Position numbers and translations under genes: made by a program | Assembly (NCBI GenBank): GCA_036877525.1 | Contig: JAZGTH010000009.1 | Coordinates: 2,943,501-3,007,500, forward strand | Reading direction: 5' to 3' | Source of the DNA: Chromobotia macracanthus | Taxonomy: Eukaryota; Chordata; Actinopteri; Cypriniformes; Botiidae | DNA length: 64,000 nt | The notes under the pieces: generated by a model | What the model saw: the letters and a program-made list of their open reading frames with translations, nothing else | The model's database searches: none | Told to the model about the DNA's origin: nothing | Part shown: positions 13,231 through 26,015 of the stretch, piece by piece | Numbering within the stretch: the stretch's first letter is position 1 | Layout of the letters: each line of letters begins with the position of its first letter

Positions 13231-13811
13231 ACTTCTCAGGGCTTCACCACGGCCCTATAGTCAAGCTGTTTTCCAACATCTTTCAGTGGTTGAGTTTTTC
13301 ACTTCTGAAGTCTGCAAACCAACAATGTCCTTCAGTATAATAATCTCCTCTGACCTTCTCTTTCAAAACAAATCTCAAGGGCCAGAGGAAAAATGTTTAA
13401 CTATATTGCATCAATACCGCTTCTCTCAAAGGTTCATTTAGTGCTTATCTCATTATGGGCTTTTGGGGTTCTCTAATGACTGAAACTGAGCCTTGCTTTT
13501 CTTACAATAGGTTGTTATTTGGAGGTTATCCAAGTCACCCCTGACATACGTTGAGCTCTGGGCCTGAGCTGCCAGGGGGTGATGCCAGCAGAGGGGATGC
13601 TGGGAGGGGGTAACTGTGCTGCAGGGCCCCCTGAGATCAGTCCCGAGCAGATCCTGAGCACACTGGCTCTCCTCCAGCTGGATGCCTCTTTATTCCTCTA
13701 AAACAAATCAATCCACTGTCTGTTGCAGGCAGCAGGGCACTCTGTTACACAGATTTTCCACACTTAACTCCCTCAAAAACAATATTATATACTTTAAGAT
13801 ATTTAAACACA

Positions 13812-13925
13812 TGGGTGGCACAGTGGCACACAGCATGAAGGCTCCTGGTTTGATCCCAGTCTGAGCCAAGAGGGTTTTCCCCACAGTACAAAGACATGCA
13901 GGTTAGGTAAACTGGATATAATAAA
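13812..13925 (+). repeat. Degenerate copy of a common fish dispersed repeat (GTGGCACAGTGGC type)
   Basis: GGTGGCACAGTGGCACACAG, then GGCTCCTGGTTTGATCCCAG, then CAAAGACATGCAGGTTAGGT. These are ordered pieces of a very common teleost interspersed repeat, which reads as 'gtggcacggtggctcagtgg' at the start and 'cagtccaaaaacatgcaggt' near the end. The spacing is shortened, so this is an internally deleted relic. The family assignment comes from general knowledge of fish genomes. Confidence 0.6.
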
Positions 13926-14185
13926 ATTGCCAAAATTGCTGGGTTTATCAGTCCGGGGCCCAACATTAGAACTTTGCTCCGGGCCCCAAGAATTCTATGG
14001 GGTCCCTGTATAAACATACATAGTACATGTTTTTTATTACGTATAATTTTATTGCACACTTTACAGGATTTATCTGGATTTTTCAATAAGTTGGTCATAA
14101 AATTTGATCTCATTTTTAACTGAGCCGCAGGAAAAAAATCAACAATATAATCTCTGTAACAGAAGAAAATATGGCTTCTGGAGTG

Positions 14186-14383
14186 AGTCCCGACTTCAGC
14201 CCGATTGAGATGATTTAACTTGACCTCAGGAGATCAATTCACACCAAACATCCCAAAAATACAGCTGAACTGAGAGAGGAATGGTGCAGAATTCCCGCTG
14301 ACCGTTGTGTACAGGAAATTACAGGAAACGTTTGGAAGAGGTTAAAACTCCCAAATGAGGGTCAGGCAGTCATTCAATCCTCC
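14186..14383 (+). pseudogene. Relic of a Tc1/mariner transposase C-terminus
   Basis: One frame reads SPDFSPIE, then after a stop at about codon 11 LDLRRSIHTKHPKN, TAELREEW, IPADRCVQEI and NVWKRLKL. The SPDxxPIE box is the region with the last catalytic acidic residue (third D/E) of the Tc1 DD34E transposase, and the following LKxxVxxxxPxN...EEWxxIPxxxC order is that of the C-terminal end of the same family. The frame has an internal stop and no upstream catalytic domain, so it is dead. It lies just left of a family A element. Confidence 0.82.
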
Positions 14384-14419
14384 CTGCACTGCACACGTTT
14401 ACTGCTCTGTGTTCAGTCA

Positions 14420-14716
14420 AGATGTAACTTTTGTTTCTCTACTGCCATCTCTGTTTGAATCATAAAACTGCAGGGTACTTGCAGAGTTATTTTCTCAATG
14501 TGGATGACAAGTTTAAATTGTAAACAACTGCTGTAATAAACTACAAACGCTGCATCATCTAAAGTACTTGCATATGTGATATAGCAGCCGGATCTATTAG
14601 AAACTTATTGTTGTGAATCGGGGTAAGAAGATCGTGTTGAGCACTGATCTGTCATGTACTTTATCAATAATTGATTTTTGTTCATTTCTAACAAAAAAGG
14701 ATACAGATTACAGCTC
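14420..14716 (+). mobile_element. Short inverted-repeat element (family A), diverged ends
   Basis: Body words AACTTTTGTTTCTCTACTGC, CATCTCTGTTTGAATCATAA, GATGACAAGTTTAAATTG, GTGATATAGCAGCCGGATCT and CACTGATCTGTCATGTACTT match the other family A copies in order and orientation. The right end GGATACAGATTACAGCTC is a diverged form of the terminal repeat GTTACGGATTGCGGCTTTAA. The extreme left terminal repeat is degraded. Confidence 0.75.
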
Positions 14717-17149
14717 AAACTTTGCAACAGATTTACTTAAAAATCCAAGTAAAATGGCATTTGGTTCATAAACGTTTTCTGCAACTTGGCAAATCTCTCT
14801 CCATGCTGTAAGTGAAATATTACATATTCATTCAGACATGGGTGTTAAAATCATTCTAGGCTGGAAATGTTGTGATCTGTGTCTTCAAACACCCACTCAG
14901 TTAGTAAATAATTTGCATTTGCATTTCAAAAGCAAAAGCCACACATCAAATTTAATGCATGATGTTTACGCTCACCAGTAACAAATTTCAGTATGCAAAT
15001 ACATATGCAGTGGGTGCAGTATGTGTGCATACTGTATAATGTATGTTTATGTATATGCAGAATGTGGGCAATTCCCTCTTAAATGTTTCCATTATAGGTG
15101 GGTGCTCTTATATGATCTACTCAACAGTGGTTTTCCCAAAGCTCTTCATATAATAAAAGTGTATATAGTTACATTATGGTGGGAATCATGGAAGTACATT
15201 GATGTTTCATGTTCATGATTAAAATGAGAGCAGTGATTGGTTTCAGATAAGATGAGGAGTCATTCCCTCCTGTGAGTGATGTTTCACAGCTTCTTCTCTG
15301 ACCCAGTTTTCTGCCCGTTTCACAACCGCCCCTCTCCTCCTCCTCCACCCCATCTCTCTGTTTCTGTTTCTCCGATATCAGGATTCAGTGAGCAAACTGA
15401 TGTTCTTTTGTAAAGGCTCATTCACGTAAGAAGTGACTTACGAACTTCTCGCCGTCTGTCTTTGACATAATTGCTCCATTCATTGTGTTCTTGAGGTGGA
15501 TAGCTTGTGTTCCTCTCTGTGTGGGATTTGCATTTCAACACTATTATTCCGATCTATTTTTCTACCCTCAAAGACGTGACACTTTGATGTCCCTCAAATT
15601 GTATTACTATGGGATCACTCGACTGCAGACGCCGGTTTGCAGAGCTCTGTGCCATGTTAGACGAGGTGATAAAGTGTGAAATCCCCAACAAGCTCGTGAT
15701 GAGTGAACAGAAGCAGGAGAAACCTAAGAGAAGACAAGAAAGAGAGAGATCGGAAGGGTTTAGGCTTAGTGCCACACTGTGACGTGTCCAGGGTGTTGGG
15801 TTTACTGTGTTTAGCAGTGATTAGCATGCCACAGTATGGCATTAGCTTCTGGCACCTGCTAGCTAAGCCTTCAACAAACAGATCCTTGCACAGTAAACAA
15901 AGTATCTTGTGTAGCCATGTGTGAAGATGTGTGTGGACAGCAAAGAAGCAAACTTTAGCTATGATCTGGACCAAGCCGACACCGTGAGAAGGCTTCAGGG
16001 TGTACAGCAATATAATTAAAAACCTCTGAAGTCTTAGACAGTAGAGTTTCAACAATTGGTCAGCTACAGTGTATTATATTAATATTTTTTAGTCTCCAAC
16101 CAACGCACAACAACATTAACACTAAGATTACTGCAATTTTGAGAATGTCCCCTGTTAGCTGGGTGGATGACTTGAAGCTAAAAGTTTTGAATGCTACATT
16201 AGTGCAAACAACGAATGAGATTACAATCTACAAACTTCTATAGAAATAGCGCACAGATTATGTGGTCAATAAAGGAAAGATGACAACATTTGTGTGTATC
16301 GATCTGAAATATCTGTGCAGTATTCATTTGTGTTTGCATTACAGCATGGATTTGAGGGCAGGGTTTTGTAAATGCTTTACTTCTCCTGTCTGTCTTCTCC
16401 TCATGTTTACATCAAGTGTGTTGAAAGGATGTCAAGATGTTCTGAGAAGATCCTCATGGACAGCAAGAATTAAAGGGAGGTCACACTTCTCGCTTCAGGC
16501 TTTCTCTGACACATTTACACTGTTCTTCAGCCCATACTCACAGAAAACAAACATTAATCTACAGACCCAGACTCACCAGAAGTGGCTTTTAACAACCTAC
16601 AGCCACAGCTAAACTGATGATAAAGATCTTCAAACCTTCATGACTTTTCAGATGAACATCTACATACAGGATGTTCAGCACAGTACTAATGGATGGAAAA
16701 TATTCCTCCCTCTCTCACATTACATTATAACTCAAGTACCTATAAGCGTTCAGGCTCATCTCTGTTATACTATCCAACTGTTACTTCTCATGTTGTTTGC
16801 ATTTATGCGTTTGACAGACACGTTCCACAGTGCAGTACTTTTTACGGCACACCAAATTGTTTATATTTGTCTCCAACCTTCTCGTTCATCTTCAGTCTTC
16901 AGCCATTCTGGGCTCCAGCCACACAGAGACACCATCACCAGGCAGTCAGAGGCTCAGATATGTTTAAGTCTTGAAGTTTTAAAAAATGAATAAAAAGATG
17001 TTATAATATCTTTTAATACTAGTTTTACATTCCACAAATGCAATTAACATTTCACATTTATTTATCTTATTGCAACTTAATATTTTATAATCACCATCTT
17101 TTAAATGCCCTATAAAATCAACAGATATAGATCTGTAGTGTACTATCAT
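14717..17149. other. Gene-free DNA
   Basis: No gene recognised. A 26-bp match to family B ends (CCCCTGTTAGCTGGG) sits at about 16,148-16,163, and a weak SINE-tail-like word (CATTTATGCGTTTGACAGACAC) at about 16,799-16,820 on the minus strand. Open frames up to 132 codons on either strand show no family resemblance. Confidence 0.35.
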
Positions 17150-17347
17150 ACCTTCTCATCCGAATCGCTCTTCCAAGACTGTATGGACAGAAGACAATGA
17201 TTGGATGTCATTTTATAGTCCTGTGCAAAGAAGATATATATTTCTTCTTATACAAGTCAACCACTTAGTGAACGCTATCAGGATGTGAAGAGACTTTCAA
17301 CCAATACAACAAAAATCTTTCTAGAAAAAAAATTCGCTACTCTTCCT
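17150..17347 (+). mobile_element. Short inverted-repeat element (family C), right part
   Basis: AATGATTGGATG, ACCACTTAGTGAACGCTATC, AGGATGTGAAGAGACTTTCA and ACCAATACAACAAAA follow the same order as in the copy at 23,746-24,056. The right end read backwards (GTTTAAAGGAAGAGTAGCGA) matches the left end of that other copy (CTTAAAGGTACAGTAGTCAA), so the family has terminal inverted repeats. There is no coding capacity. Confidence 0.65.
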
Positions 17348-20107
17348 TTAAACAGTATTAGTGATTTATTTATTTGATTTTTTTGCACACATTTAAGCAC
17401 TGCCTATCCATCTGTATAAGTCTGAGATTTACAGTGTCTTGCCTATGGGACTCTGGCTACTGTGGGCCTTCCGGCCCCAAAGCCTCTGACAGAATGAGGC
17501 CGCAGGGAACTGGCCCCATTTGTCCACAATCATTCTTTGTCTGTATCTTTATCTTTGTGTGACTTTATGGTCTGAGTGTCCCTGAAGCGTCTTCAGTCTA
17601 TCGTTGTCTGATATTTCCTTACACACTGAGACTGCGGGTCTCCCTGTTCTTCATGAGCTGAGTGATGTCATCCAAATCACCAACAGAGAAACGTAAAAAG
17701 AATAATGCAGGAACAGATATGAGAGTGGACACAAGAAAGAGAGCTGATAAACGGAAAGAGAAATGAAGATAGAAATGAGAAGCAGAGAATTTTTAAAGAA
17801 AGCCGGAGAGGGAACATGTTTAGATCTGGGAAGAGTGAAAGAGAATGGGAAATAACTTGGTAATAAGGACCGAAATGGGAGCTATACATGTGACGGAAGG
17901 AAATCAAACTTCAGGAGATGAAACAGACAGGCAGGGAGGGAGGCAGGGAGGGTATAAGGAACAGGGCACGTGTCGATGTTTCTCATGTCTAAAGACGAGC
18001 ATATACACACCAGAGGGAGGCCATGTCACTGCACAGACTGGAGATTCAAAGAAATGTCACACATGAAAAAGAAGTAGAGAGGAGCAAGTGTGGGTTAATT
18101 CTACCTGTCAGACGGCCTGTCATGCCAGTGTCAAATTAACTACCATACTCAAGAAAAATGGAATTACTGTAATAATAATAATACTAAAAAAGTGATGTGC
18201 TGATAGCAGACAGTCTAAAGAGGAACACAGCTGCAGTCTATAGGCAGATGGGTGGAGAAGCTCACATAGTACTTTGGAAAAAGGAAGTTGAATGACAGAG
18301 ATACCCAAAGACCTCAGCTGGGCGCTTCGCAAAATATTCCTCACATGACGAGGTGTTTGAGGGAGATGTTAACAACTGTGATCCGTCTCATCACAGGAGC
18401 TGTGAAGAGCTCAATCCACGGGGAAAATGCCTTAATGAAGAATTACATGCCACACATAAAGAGATTTATGAAAGTTAATAATGAAAATTAACAATGGGAA
18501 TGAGGACAACAATGAGAAGAATGAAGAAGAGACAAAAATGAAAAGAGGAGATGAGATGAGACAAGAACGAGACCAGACGAGAGAAGAGTAGACCACACAA
18601 GTATAAACCCAGCTCTGAGCAGACAGTCTTGTATATATGTGGTGTAGATTTATGTTATACCCGCACTGTGATGTGAATGTTATTTTAGATGGAGCATAGT
18701 CTAATGCAAACAGATGGGGAAGAATTGTCAAATTTGTGGATATAAGCGCAGTATCTGAGCACACACTGAGTAACTACACATACACACACATTCAGAATGT
18801 GAGAGCCATGTGTCAGCACAGCTCCAGGTTTAATGTTTATATACATGCTCATAAGCCTCCCAAAAGGCCGATATCACCCACACAAGCATTTTCTTTGAGG
18901 CCGAGAATAAACACACCACACAGTCCTCAGTGCTTTTCTCTTTCTCCTCAAATGAAGTCATCCACACACCATCTCCACAGCTCCTTAGATCAAAGACCTT
19001 CTGCTCTGTGTATGAAACATTCTCACTTTTCACTTACATGGTCTCATGTCTTCCTCATCTCTCACCTGTGGCTTACAGGTCTAAGTCATTTCAACAGATA
19101 CAGGACATCAGACTCAGAGCAATGTCCATTTGTTAATTCGCAAGCAGGACTTTGTTGACATGCTCATCTGAAATGAGTCTGCAAAGTTAATTTCATTATC
19201 CGTCCACCACTGTTTCCCCCTCACTGCTCTGTGGCCTCAGTGACTCTAAATGCCTCTGAAACAAGCTACATTTCCAAAGGAACCAATTTTGCAGTGTTTT
19301 CTGTTTGACTGATACTAAAATTGGCAAGATCTACAGTAACATGCATCCCATACAGAGTCAAAAAAACAGGCCCAGCTTATTAATAGTATATGGATAATAT
19401 CAATAAACTAAAAAAGAACTACAAAAACCTTAGTGTAGAACCTACAAAAACCTAGTGTATACTTAGTGTATACTTTTTTTCAAGATACATTTGTTGTGTC
19501 CAGTGAGACTGAATGTGACACAGCATCTTATTGCTCATCTACTGGAACACGCACAACCATGATTTAATCCCTGCATAGAAACAGAAGAGGACAGGGAAAA
19601 ATTACAGTAAATTACAATCGTTCTCAACACAGAAAAATGAGATATTCTTTGATCATCTCTCAGACTGTAAAACAGCTGCACAGAAAAAAATTATTGAATT
19701 TACCCGTAATTTTACATAATGACGGTTCTCAGAAGACTTGCATTACAGTGCATGAATTGTAGAAACCACTTTTTTGATTCCTATGGCAATTGTTTTGTTA
19801 TTATGGAGCTTGACATCTCCAGTCCCCATTTACTTTAATTATATTGAAAAGAATGGCCAAGATATTCTTTAAAATATCCAATTTAGTGCCTCATAGAAGA
19901 AACATAATTTTCTAAGTGAACTCTTCCTTTAAAGTAATCGTTTAACAGATTTTGTAATCTAAGATTTATACTGGCACCTCCAGACCTTTGGCATAAAAGA
20001 TCTGATGTCCAGACGCTCATGTGTGTGATTGATGATTTAACACTAACCTGACTGATATTTGACTCGTTCAATCTTTTCCATTAAAGTAATCCATTAAAGT
20101 AATCCAT
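17348..20107. other. Gene-free DNA
   Basis: No coding exon recognised. The run at 17,690-18,600 is purine-rich on the plus strand (GAGAAA-type words). Three tandem copies of an 11-bp unit (CATTAAAGTAA) occur at about 20,079-20,110. Confidence 0.35.
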
Positions 20108-20330
20108 TAAAGAACATACAAAAGTTAAAAATGTAATTTTGAAAGTTCTATGAATGTTCAAATTATCAATTTTTTGACATTATATTAACATTATCACATT
20201 CTACTAACATTACTGTGAGAACATTTTTGATAACTCTGAGAGAACATTAAGAGAACATTAGCCAATGTCATGAGAATGTTCTAGGCCCCATGAGAATGTT
20301 CTAGGTAAACTAGGCCCTTAGCAACTTAAG
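20108..20330 (+). mobile_element. Interspersed repeat family B, plus orientation
   Basis: The words CTACTAACATTACTGTGAGAA, TTTTGATAACTCTGAGAGAA and AACATTAGCCAATGTC occur in the same order in the copies at 24,990 and 29,420. The right end is altered: the TGAGAATGTTCTAGG unit is duplicated in tandem. Non-coding. Confidence 0.65.
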
Positions 20331-21073
20331 CCTGTCTCTGTATATTACAGCCCTGAGCTGAGAGAAAGCTCACAGCTCCACACAGTTCCTCTCTGACTTC
20401 ACCCAGCCTGCTAAATGTATGTTATTGCAGGCCTGAATAAACAGAACTACAGAGGCTAGGAGTATAGAAAGTGCCAGCAGAGGTATGTGGGTCAGACATG
20501 AGAGCTAATTCCTCATGTACCGGGCCAAACAAAACGTCTTTCCTCTCAGCTCCTGCAGAGTCTGCTTCTTCTGATTTTACATTGACCAAAGCCTGACCTT
20601 GCTAACACCTTCACAAAGACATCGCTTGGACTTGCCAGAAGCTCTTTTGAAGAGGATACGATAGATGTCCGTGCAAATCTTTGCTGGATTTCTGCCCTAA
20701 TGGCTGCTGACAGAGCTTAACATGATTAATAATAAATGGGTATTAAATGAGGGGGTATATTTGTGTAGACTTGCCCATGGTGGTTAGATGTTTAGACAGA
20801 GAGCAGGTAAGTGTCCGAGCCAGGGATGTGCTTGTTATCAGGTTGGCAGAGAATAGATTTCTGTCTTTTCTCAAGATGATGAGTGGTGTGGGTCTGAAGA
20901 GGGTTATTTAAGAATGTTCTCCAATGTTCTCCTTACAAGCACTGAACAGAGTGAATTACACATAGATTGCCTCATTGTTCTCTCCTCTGTACCACAATGT
21001 TCTGAAACAAAAGCAGCTATCATCCAGCTTCCATGTGAATCAGCCAAGAGACTGATTTGGTACCGTAATGTTA

Positions 21074-21132
21074 AAGGATTAGCTCACCCAAAAATGAAAG
21101 TTCTGTCATCGTTTACTCACTTAATATACTTC
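21074..21132 (+). mobile_element. Fragment of a common fish inverted-repeat element (family E)
   Basis: AAAGGATTAGCTCACCCAAA, then AATGAAAGTTCTGTCATCG and TTTACTCACTTAAT. This is the left terminus of a very abundant cyprinid non-autonomous element that begins AAAGG(A/G)(A/T)AGTTCACCC; the rest is lost. Confidence 0.75.
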
Positions 21133-21293
21133 AATAAGCAGTTCTAAGTCTTCTGTAATAAAAAATATAAAACTCATTCACTAAAAGTCTTGTACCTGAA
21201 ATCTAGTTTAAACTAAAACAAACAGCATGAGAAGTGTTTTAGAATTGGGGAAGATATCTTTGTATATCCTGCGCTTCACTACATCCACTGCTT

Positions 21294-21420
21294 TAGCTAA
21301 CAGGGAACATTCTCAGTATGTTGGCTAACGTTCTCTAAAAGTTCCCTCAAAGTTATAAAAACATTCTTGAAATTTTTATGTTACATATCATATATCAAAA
21401 TGTTACTCTTCAGTTTGTGG
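21294..21420 (-). mobile_element. Interspersed repeat family B, minus orientation
   Basis: GCTAACAGGGAACATTCTCA and TTGGCTAACGTTCTCTAAAA are reverse complements of the right end of the copies at 24,990-25,146 and 29,420-29,612 (GAACATTAGCCA... CTGTTAGCT). Only the right half is preserved. Confidence 0.7.
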
Positions 21421-22257
21421 AATGGCTTAAAATGGCTTGTGATTTTGCAATTTTCATTTAAATGTCAGGGCTGTATACTAATACTAATATACTACTGTGG
21501 GACTAATTGTTTTTTATAGCTACTGATAAACTCAGTATGGAAAAAAAAGTGTATGGAATAAAAGTGCTCTATACCACGTTTACAGAATCACAGGATTGGA
21601 CCTGCAGGCCTACAGACAACATATACAAGCAACAGAGAAAGAAGAACAGAAGTCTGTGTGTTTGTGTATGAGAAGAGAGCTCACCAGCATATGAAATATT
21701 CATTCAGTGTAATACAGCAGCTACAGACAGGCGTCAAAAGAAATGAAGACACAACCAAATCAACATCAGATCCATTGCCAATACAGCAGCAGTAACACAA
21801 ATCAAACAATCTGAGATGAAAACTGTTACTGAGGAACAGATGAGAAAACCACCAGTTTTACATATTCAATGCTAAATTTTTGTCTGGAGTTGCAACAGAC
21901 CCAAAAAAGCATAAAATAATATCGCACAACTGAAAGAACAGTGAAACAGTTTTGTCTGACTTGGTCTCTGTGGCTCTGTGTGAATAAATTATAAATGCAG
22001 AGAAAACATTAACACAAACATTTCCATTTGCCTGAAAAAATGGATGATTAGTCAAATAATTTTGCACCTGATCTGCCCTTTACAAAGATACTTGCACCAT
22101 AAAATGTCTAGCTAATGCTGAATTTCTCATCTATGACTTGGAGACGTGGTGTTTTAGACAGATCCAGGAGCTCAGCAAATTGCTTTTTGGGCTCTGTCCA
22201 TTATTTATCTTCATTCATTTTAATTTAAATGAAATGAGTATTGAACGGTATAAATGT
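21421..22257. other. Gene-free DNA
   Basis: No gene or further repeat recognised. Confidence 0.35.
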
Positions 22258-22412
22258 TGCTTCCATAGCTCAGCTGATACAGCATTGCGTTAGCAGCGCA
22301 AAGACTGTGGGTTTGAATCCCAGGGGAGCACACATCCTTACAAAACGTATAACTTGAATGTACTGTAAGTGGCTTTGGATAACAGCGTCTGCCAAATGTG
22401 TAAATGTAAAAT
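22258..22412 (+). mobile_element. tRNA-derived SINE (HAmo-like), most complete copy
   Basis: A-box-like CATAGCTCAGCTGATACAGC, core GCGTTAGCAGCGCAAAGAC, B-box-like GTTTGAATCCC, linker TATAACTTGAATGTACTGTA, and L2-type tail AAGTGGCTTTGGATAACAGC with GTCTGCCAAATG. The full order of head, body and tail is preserved. The head has mismatches that would prevent a proper cloverleaf, so it is not annotated as a tRNA. Confidence 0.88.
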
Positions 22413-23745
22413 GGAACAATTTTGTGTAGACTGAAAGTTTCCACGTGTTGAACGTTACATAAGCTCAAAATAATGCAGCACAAATGAACCTGCGTGTCTG
22501 CGGCAATTACAGCAGGAACTGAGTTTGCTGTGCTGATTACACATGGAAAAGGTCCAGTCTTTCAAATCATGGAACTCAGAATGAAACAGTTCAGTAAAAG
22601 TCTTACAATACTATAATAAAAGTAAACTTCACAATACATGAGGTGTATCACAGAGCACTCATTAAAGCAGAGGACAATGTTGTTCAGATCCACTCTGCAT
22701 GGGCAGTAATGCACAAATGTTTGTTCCATTATTTATGCAAAGATGTTGATTCTATTACATCCATTCATCTGTCTCTCTGTTCGTCTGTCTCTCCATTAGG
22801 GTAAGAAGAACCATAAAATTGTGCATCTCTGTCTAATGTGAACTTACTCTATTCAGTTCACTGGAGAGGAGACACAAACAGGTCGTTGTGTTCTTCATGT
22901 ACAAGAGCTCAGACCGCTGCATTATCAGGTGACAGCAGGTAACCTGATTATACAGCACACATTATGTGTGTTTATGTGAATGTGTGTCTCCTGACACATG
23001 CTTTTGATTGGATACAGTGCCCAAAGTACCAGGGCATGAACTTATTAGGCCGACACACAAGTGGCACCCTTATTCTAATTTTAGGGATGAGTGAACATAA
23101 ACAGATGATAATAGAGCACTCTACGCTTTGTTAATATGAGGACAACAACTCCTGCAGTATGAACACAGAGGAAAACTGATATTTTTTTGATGCCCGTCCT
23201 ATAGAAATCGTTTTCAGTGACTAACGGATGTTTATTTTTGATCACTGTATGCTGCAGCATGTTCTAAATTATGCATTTTCATTCTACGCTACTGTTTCGA
23301 TTTGATTAAATATTCAAAGTGCAGATGAAAAAACCTTTCAAATATCAGATTGTTTACATCTCAAACCCAGTTTAACAGTAAAAATCCACCATATCCAATA
23401 TCCAGTAATCAGGAAGTCCTGATCCTGTCACTCAAAGAGAGGATAAAGCGGATGTTCGTTATGCACGCGTAATGAGAGATTAGATAGAAAGAAAAAACAA
23501 ATAAAAAACGTGCACATCGGTGACATAATAGAGGAAATGAATTATGATTACAATTTATATGCCTTCATACTTAAACAAAAAACTGTGTGAACATATAAGC
23601 GATTGTTAAAGAAAACAAACAGAAATAGAGAAAACAATGCCATCAAGATTAGTTCATGCATGATTCTTCTCAAAAGTGTTTGAATGTGTTTGTGTTGCAC
23701 CCACGACTATAAGTCAGGCTTCACACTAATTACTTTCCTGTGACT
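22413..23745. other. Gene-free DNA
   Basis: No gene or clear repeat recognised. Confidence 0.35.
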
Positions 23746-24056
23746 CTCTTAAAGGTACAGTAGTCAATTTCAGAGACGCTAGCTAGCTTTGAAAGCATAA
23801 GGTCCACCCTCCATTCAGAGTGCTCCCCAAGGCCACGCCTCCTCCAACACATGAACGTGATGCAAATACATAGTCTGATACATGCAAATAGATCCTATTA
23901 TTACATTCGGACCAAATGTAATGATTGGACGAATGTTTTATGGTACTGTGCCTTCCACAGAATATGTATAAATATATTTAGACCACTTAGTGATTGTTGT
24001 CAGGGTTTGAAGAGACTTTTAACCAGCATAACAAAAGATACCAAATCGCCTACCCT
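23746..24056 (+). mobile_element. Short inverted-repeat element (family C), left end and body
   Basis: Begins CTTAAAGGTACAGTAGTCAA, continues through GACGCTAGCTAGCTTTGAAAG and CCACGCCTCCTCC, and shares AATGATTGGACG, GACCACTTAGTGATTG, CAGGGTTTGAAGAGACTTTT and AACCAGCATAACAAAA with the copy at 17,150. The left terminus pairs with the right terminus of that copy in inverted orientation. Confidence 0.65.
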
Positions 24057-24989
24057 GTCAACAGCAGGAGATTGTCCGCTCTCGACCTGCGCTTTGGTTT
24101 ATGGTGTCGACACAACAGGTTCTAGGAAGAGAATACAGAGCACACTCTTTGCTGCAGGGCTGTATTAGGTTACAAAAGCACTGAAGTTGGACAGATTCCC
24201 CTGAAGGTTATATATGTTGCGATCCAAAGTGACTGAATGCGTCTGGAGGAGTCTACAGAGCAGATTTTATCACAGACTATCACTCGCTGAAATTTCATCC
24301 GAGACTGACAGATAGTGTTTTCGGCGCAGGTTTAAACTGATAAAATAAAATGTGTGTTTTTCCTGGAAGGAGCCGTATGTTGGAGACAGAAGGTCAATGA
24401 GGGGCTTTCTTTAACGGATGTGCTTGCATTCAGTATCGTCTCTGCTTTCATCTATGGAAGAGAACTTTACATAAACAAAACTGTAAATGTTTTATGCAGA
24501 CCGATACATTAATACATGATAAGTACATACTTCATCTGTACATCATAATGAAGATCGTGATGTGTTGTGATGTTGTGGAGATGAGTGCAGTGTTTGGACT
24601 CTCCTTCACAAAATGATTTCTAGTGCAACAAATCAATAAGACATTGTGGCATATAGAGCCATGCGTCTGCAGGGAGGCAACAGGAGATAGAGGCATCTGA
24701 GATCAGACCCTGTCAGGGCAAAGAAATGGCCTTTAAATACTGCCACTGAAAGAGGCAGGTGATTACAGGGCAGGGAAGGAGGTGATTGGTTGGAGGAATA
24801 TTTACTAAATCTGACTGGCTGCAGCTTAAAGATATTTCAGCTGTTGACAAAGAGGGCGACAAATTGTCCAACAGAAAACAATTGTTCTTGAGTATATGGT
24901 TACTCATTTTTATATAAAAATATAAAGTCATCAAAATCCGTTGTAAAATTGCATGACTGCATTACTGCATAAAACATTTTTTGTAATTC
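24057..24989. other. Gene-free DNA
   Basis: No gene or repeat recognised. Confidence 0.35.
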
Positions 24990-25146
24990 TGTAACATTTT
25001 TAAAATGTTCCACTAACAACTTAGAAATAATCTTGATATGATATATAACATTAAATAAAGTTCTACTAACGTTACTGCAAAAATGTTTCAAATACCTTTT
25101 AAAGAACATTAGCCAGTGTTCTGCGAATGTTCACTGTTAGCTGGGA
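24990..25146 (+). mobile_element. Interspersed repeat family B, plus orientation
   Basis: ATTTTTAAAATGTTCCACTAAC, TCTTGATATGATATATAACATT, TTCTACTAACGTTACTGCAA, AACATTAGCCAGTGTTCTGC and CACTGTTAGCTGGGA align in order with the 29,420 copy. Confidence 0.75.
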
Positions 25147-25937
25147 TTTGGGATTATGTATCTTTTGGCTAAGAACTTGTGTAGATAGCTGAGAAGATTC
25201 AGAGGGATTTATCTCATGAGGCCAGGATGAGAGACAGTGTGTAACAGTTACACTTCATAGAAATGTTCTCCTCATCAAATGCTTTAGTAAAAACAGAACA
25301 AACACGTGTTGCTGTAATGCGTAGTAGTTGAAGCTGTCTAAGGTGACATCCAAAATTTAAGTTGGGATCTGTTTCTTGTCCAAATTAGCCCCATTTTTTC
25401 TGACGCCTCTGTGAGCGTTTGACAGCTGTGTTGAGGATTCTCACCTTTCAGTTTATTTTAGTTTACAAGCAGATTCCTGAGATCCGTATAGCGTGTCTAT
25501 AGAAATGTATGTCATATAAATGAACAGTCCCAAAAATCCCTGTCCTACATCTATCACAACCATATAGAAGTGTACACTAAGCATTGCACCATAAACATAT
25601 GCCACTGACGTCCTACATCATGCTAATCCACCACCCTCCTAAATGTAGCTTGAATCTCCTCCAAGATCAAGGCTGAGATATCCCTGAGCTTAAAGAACAT
25701 TCACCCAAATCAAAGACAGACAGTATTCTGTGCTTTGTCTCGCCCTTTTTTCATTCTCTCTCGTTCATCCGGCTAAATCAAGAACACATGTCCCCCCACC
25801 CCACCCCATCACGCACGGAATAAAACTTTCTCTGCTTGCATTCATTACATCCTCCTTTTTATCTGACTCTCAGTCCATTCCTTCTCCATGCCTTCATTTC
25901 ATTGCTCCCTGCAATTCATTCAGCCTTGATGCTAAAC
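25147..25937. other. Gene-free DNA
   Basis: No gene recognised. Confidence 0.35.
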
Positions 25938-26015
25938 TTGAAAAAGAGAGAGAGAGAGAGAGAGAGAGAATAAGAGAGAGAACAAGAGAGAGAGAGAGAG
26001 AATAAGAGAGAGAGG
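25938..26015. repeat. (GA)n microsatellite
   Basis: GA repeat with AATAAGA and ACAAGA interruptions; it directly abuts the retroelement-like segment that follows. Confidence 0.95.

Noticed and set aside
16799..16830. Another SINE tail
   Set aside because: Only about 20 bases resemble the tail, with mismatches and no head or body.
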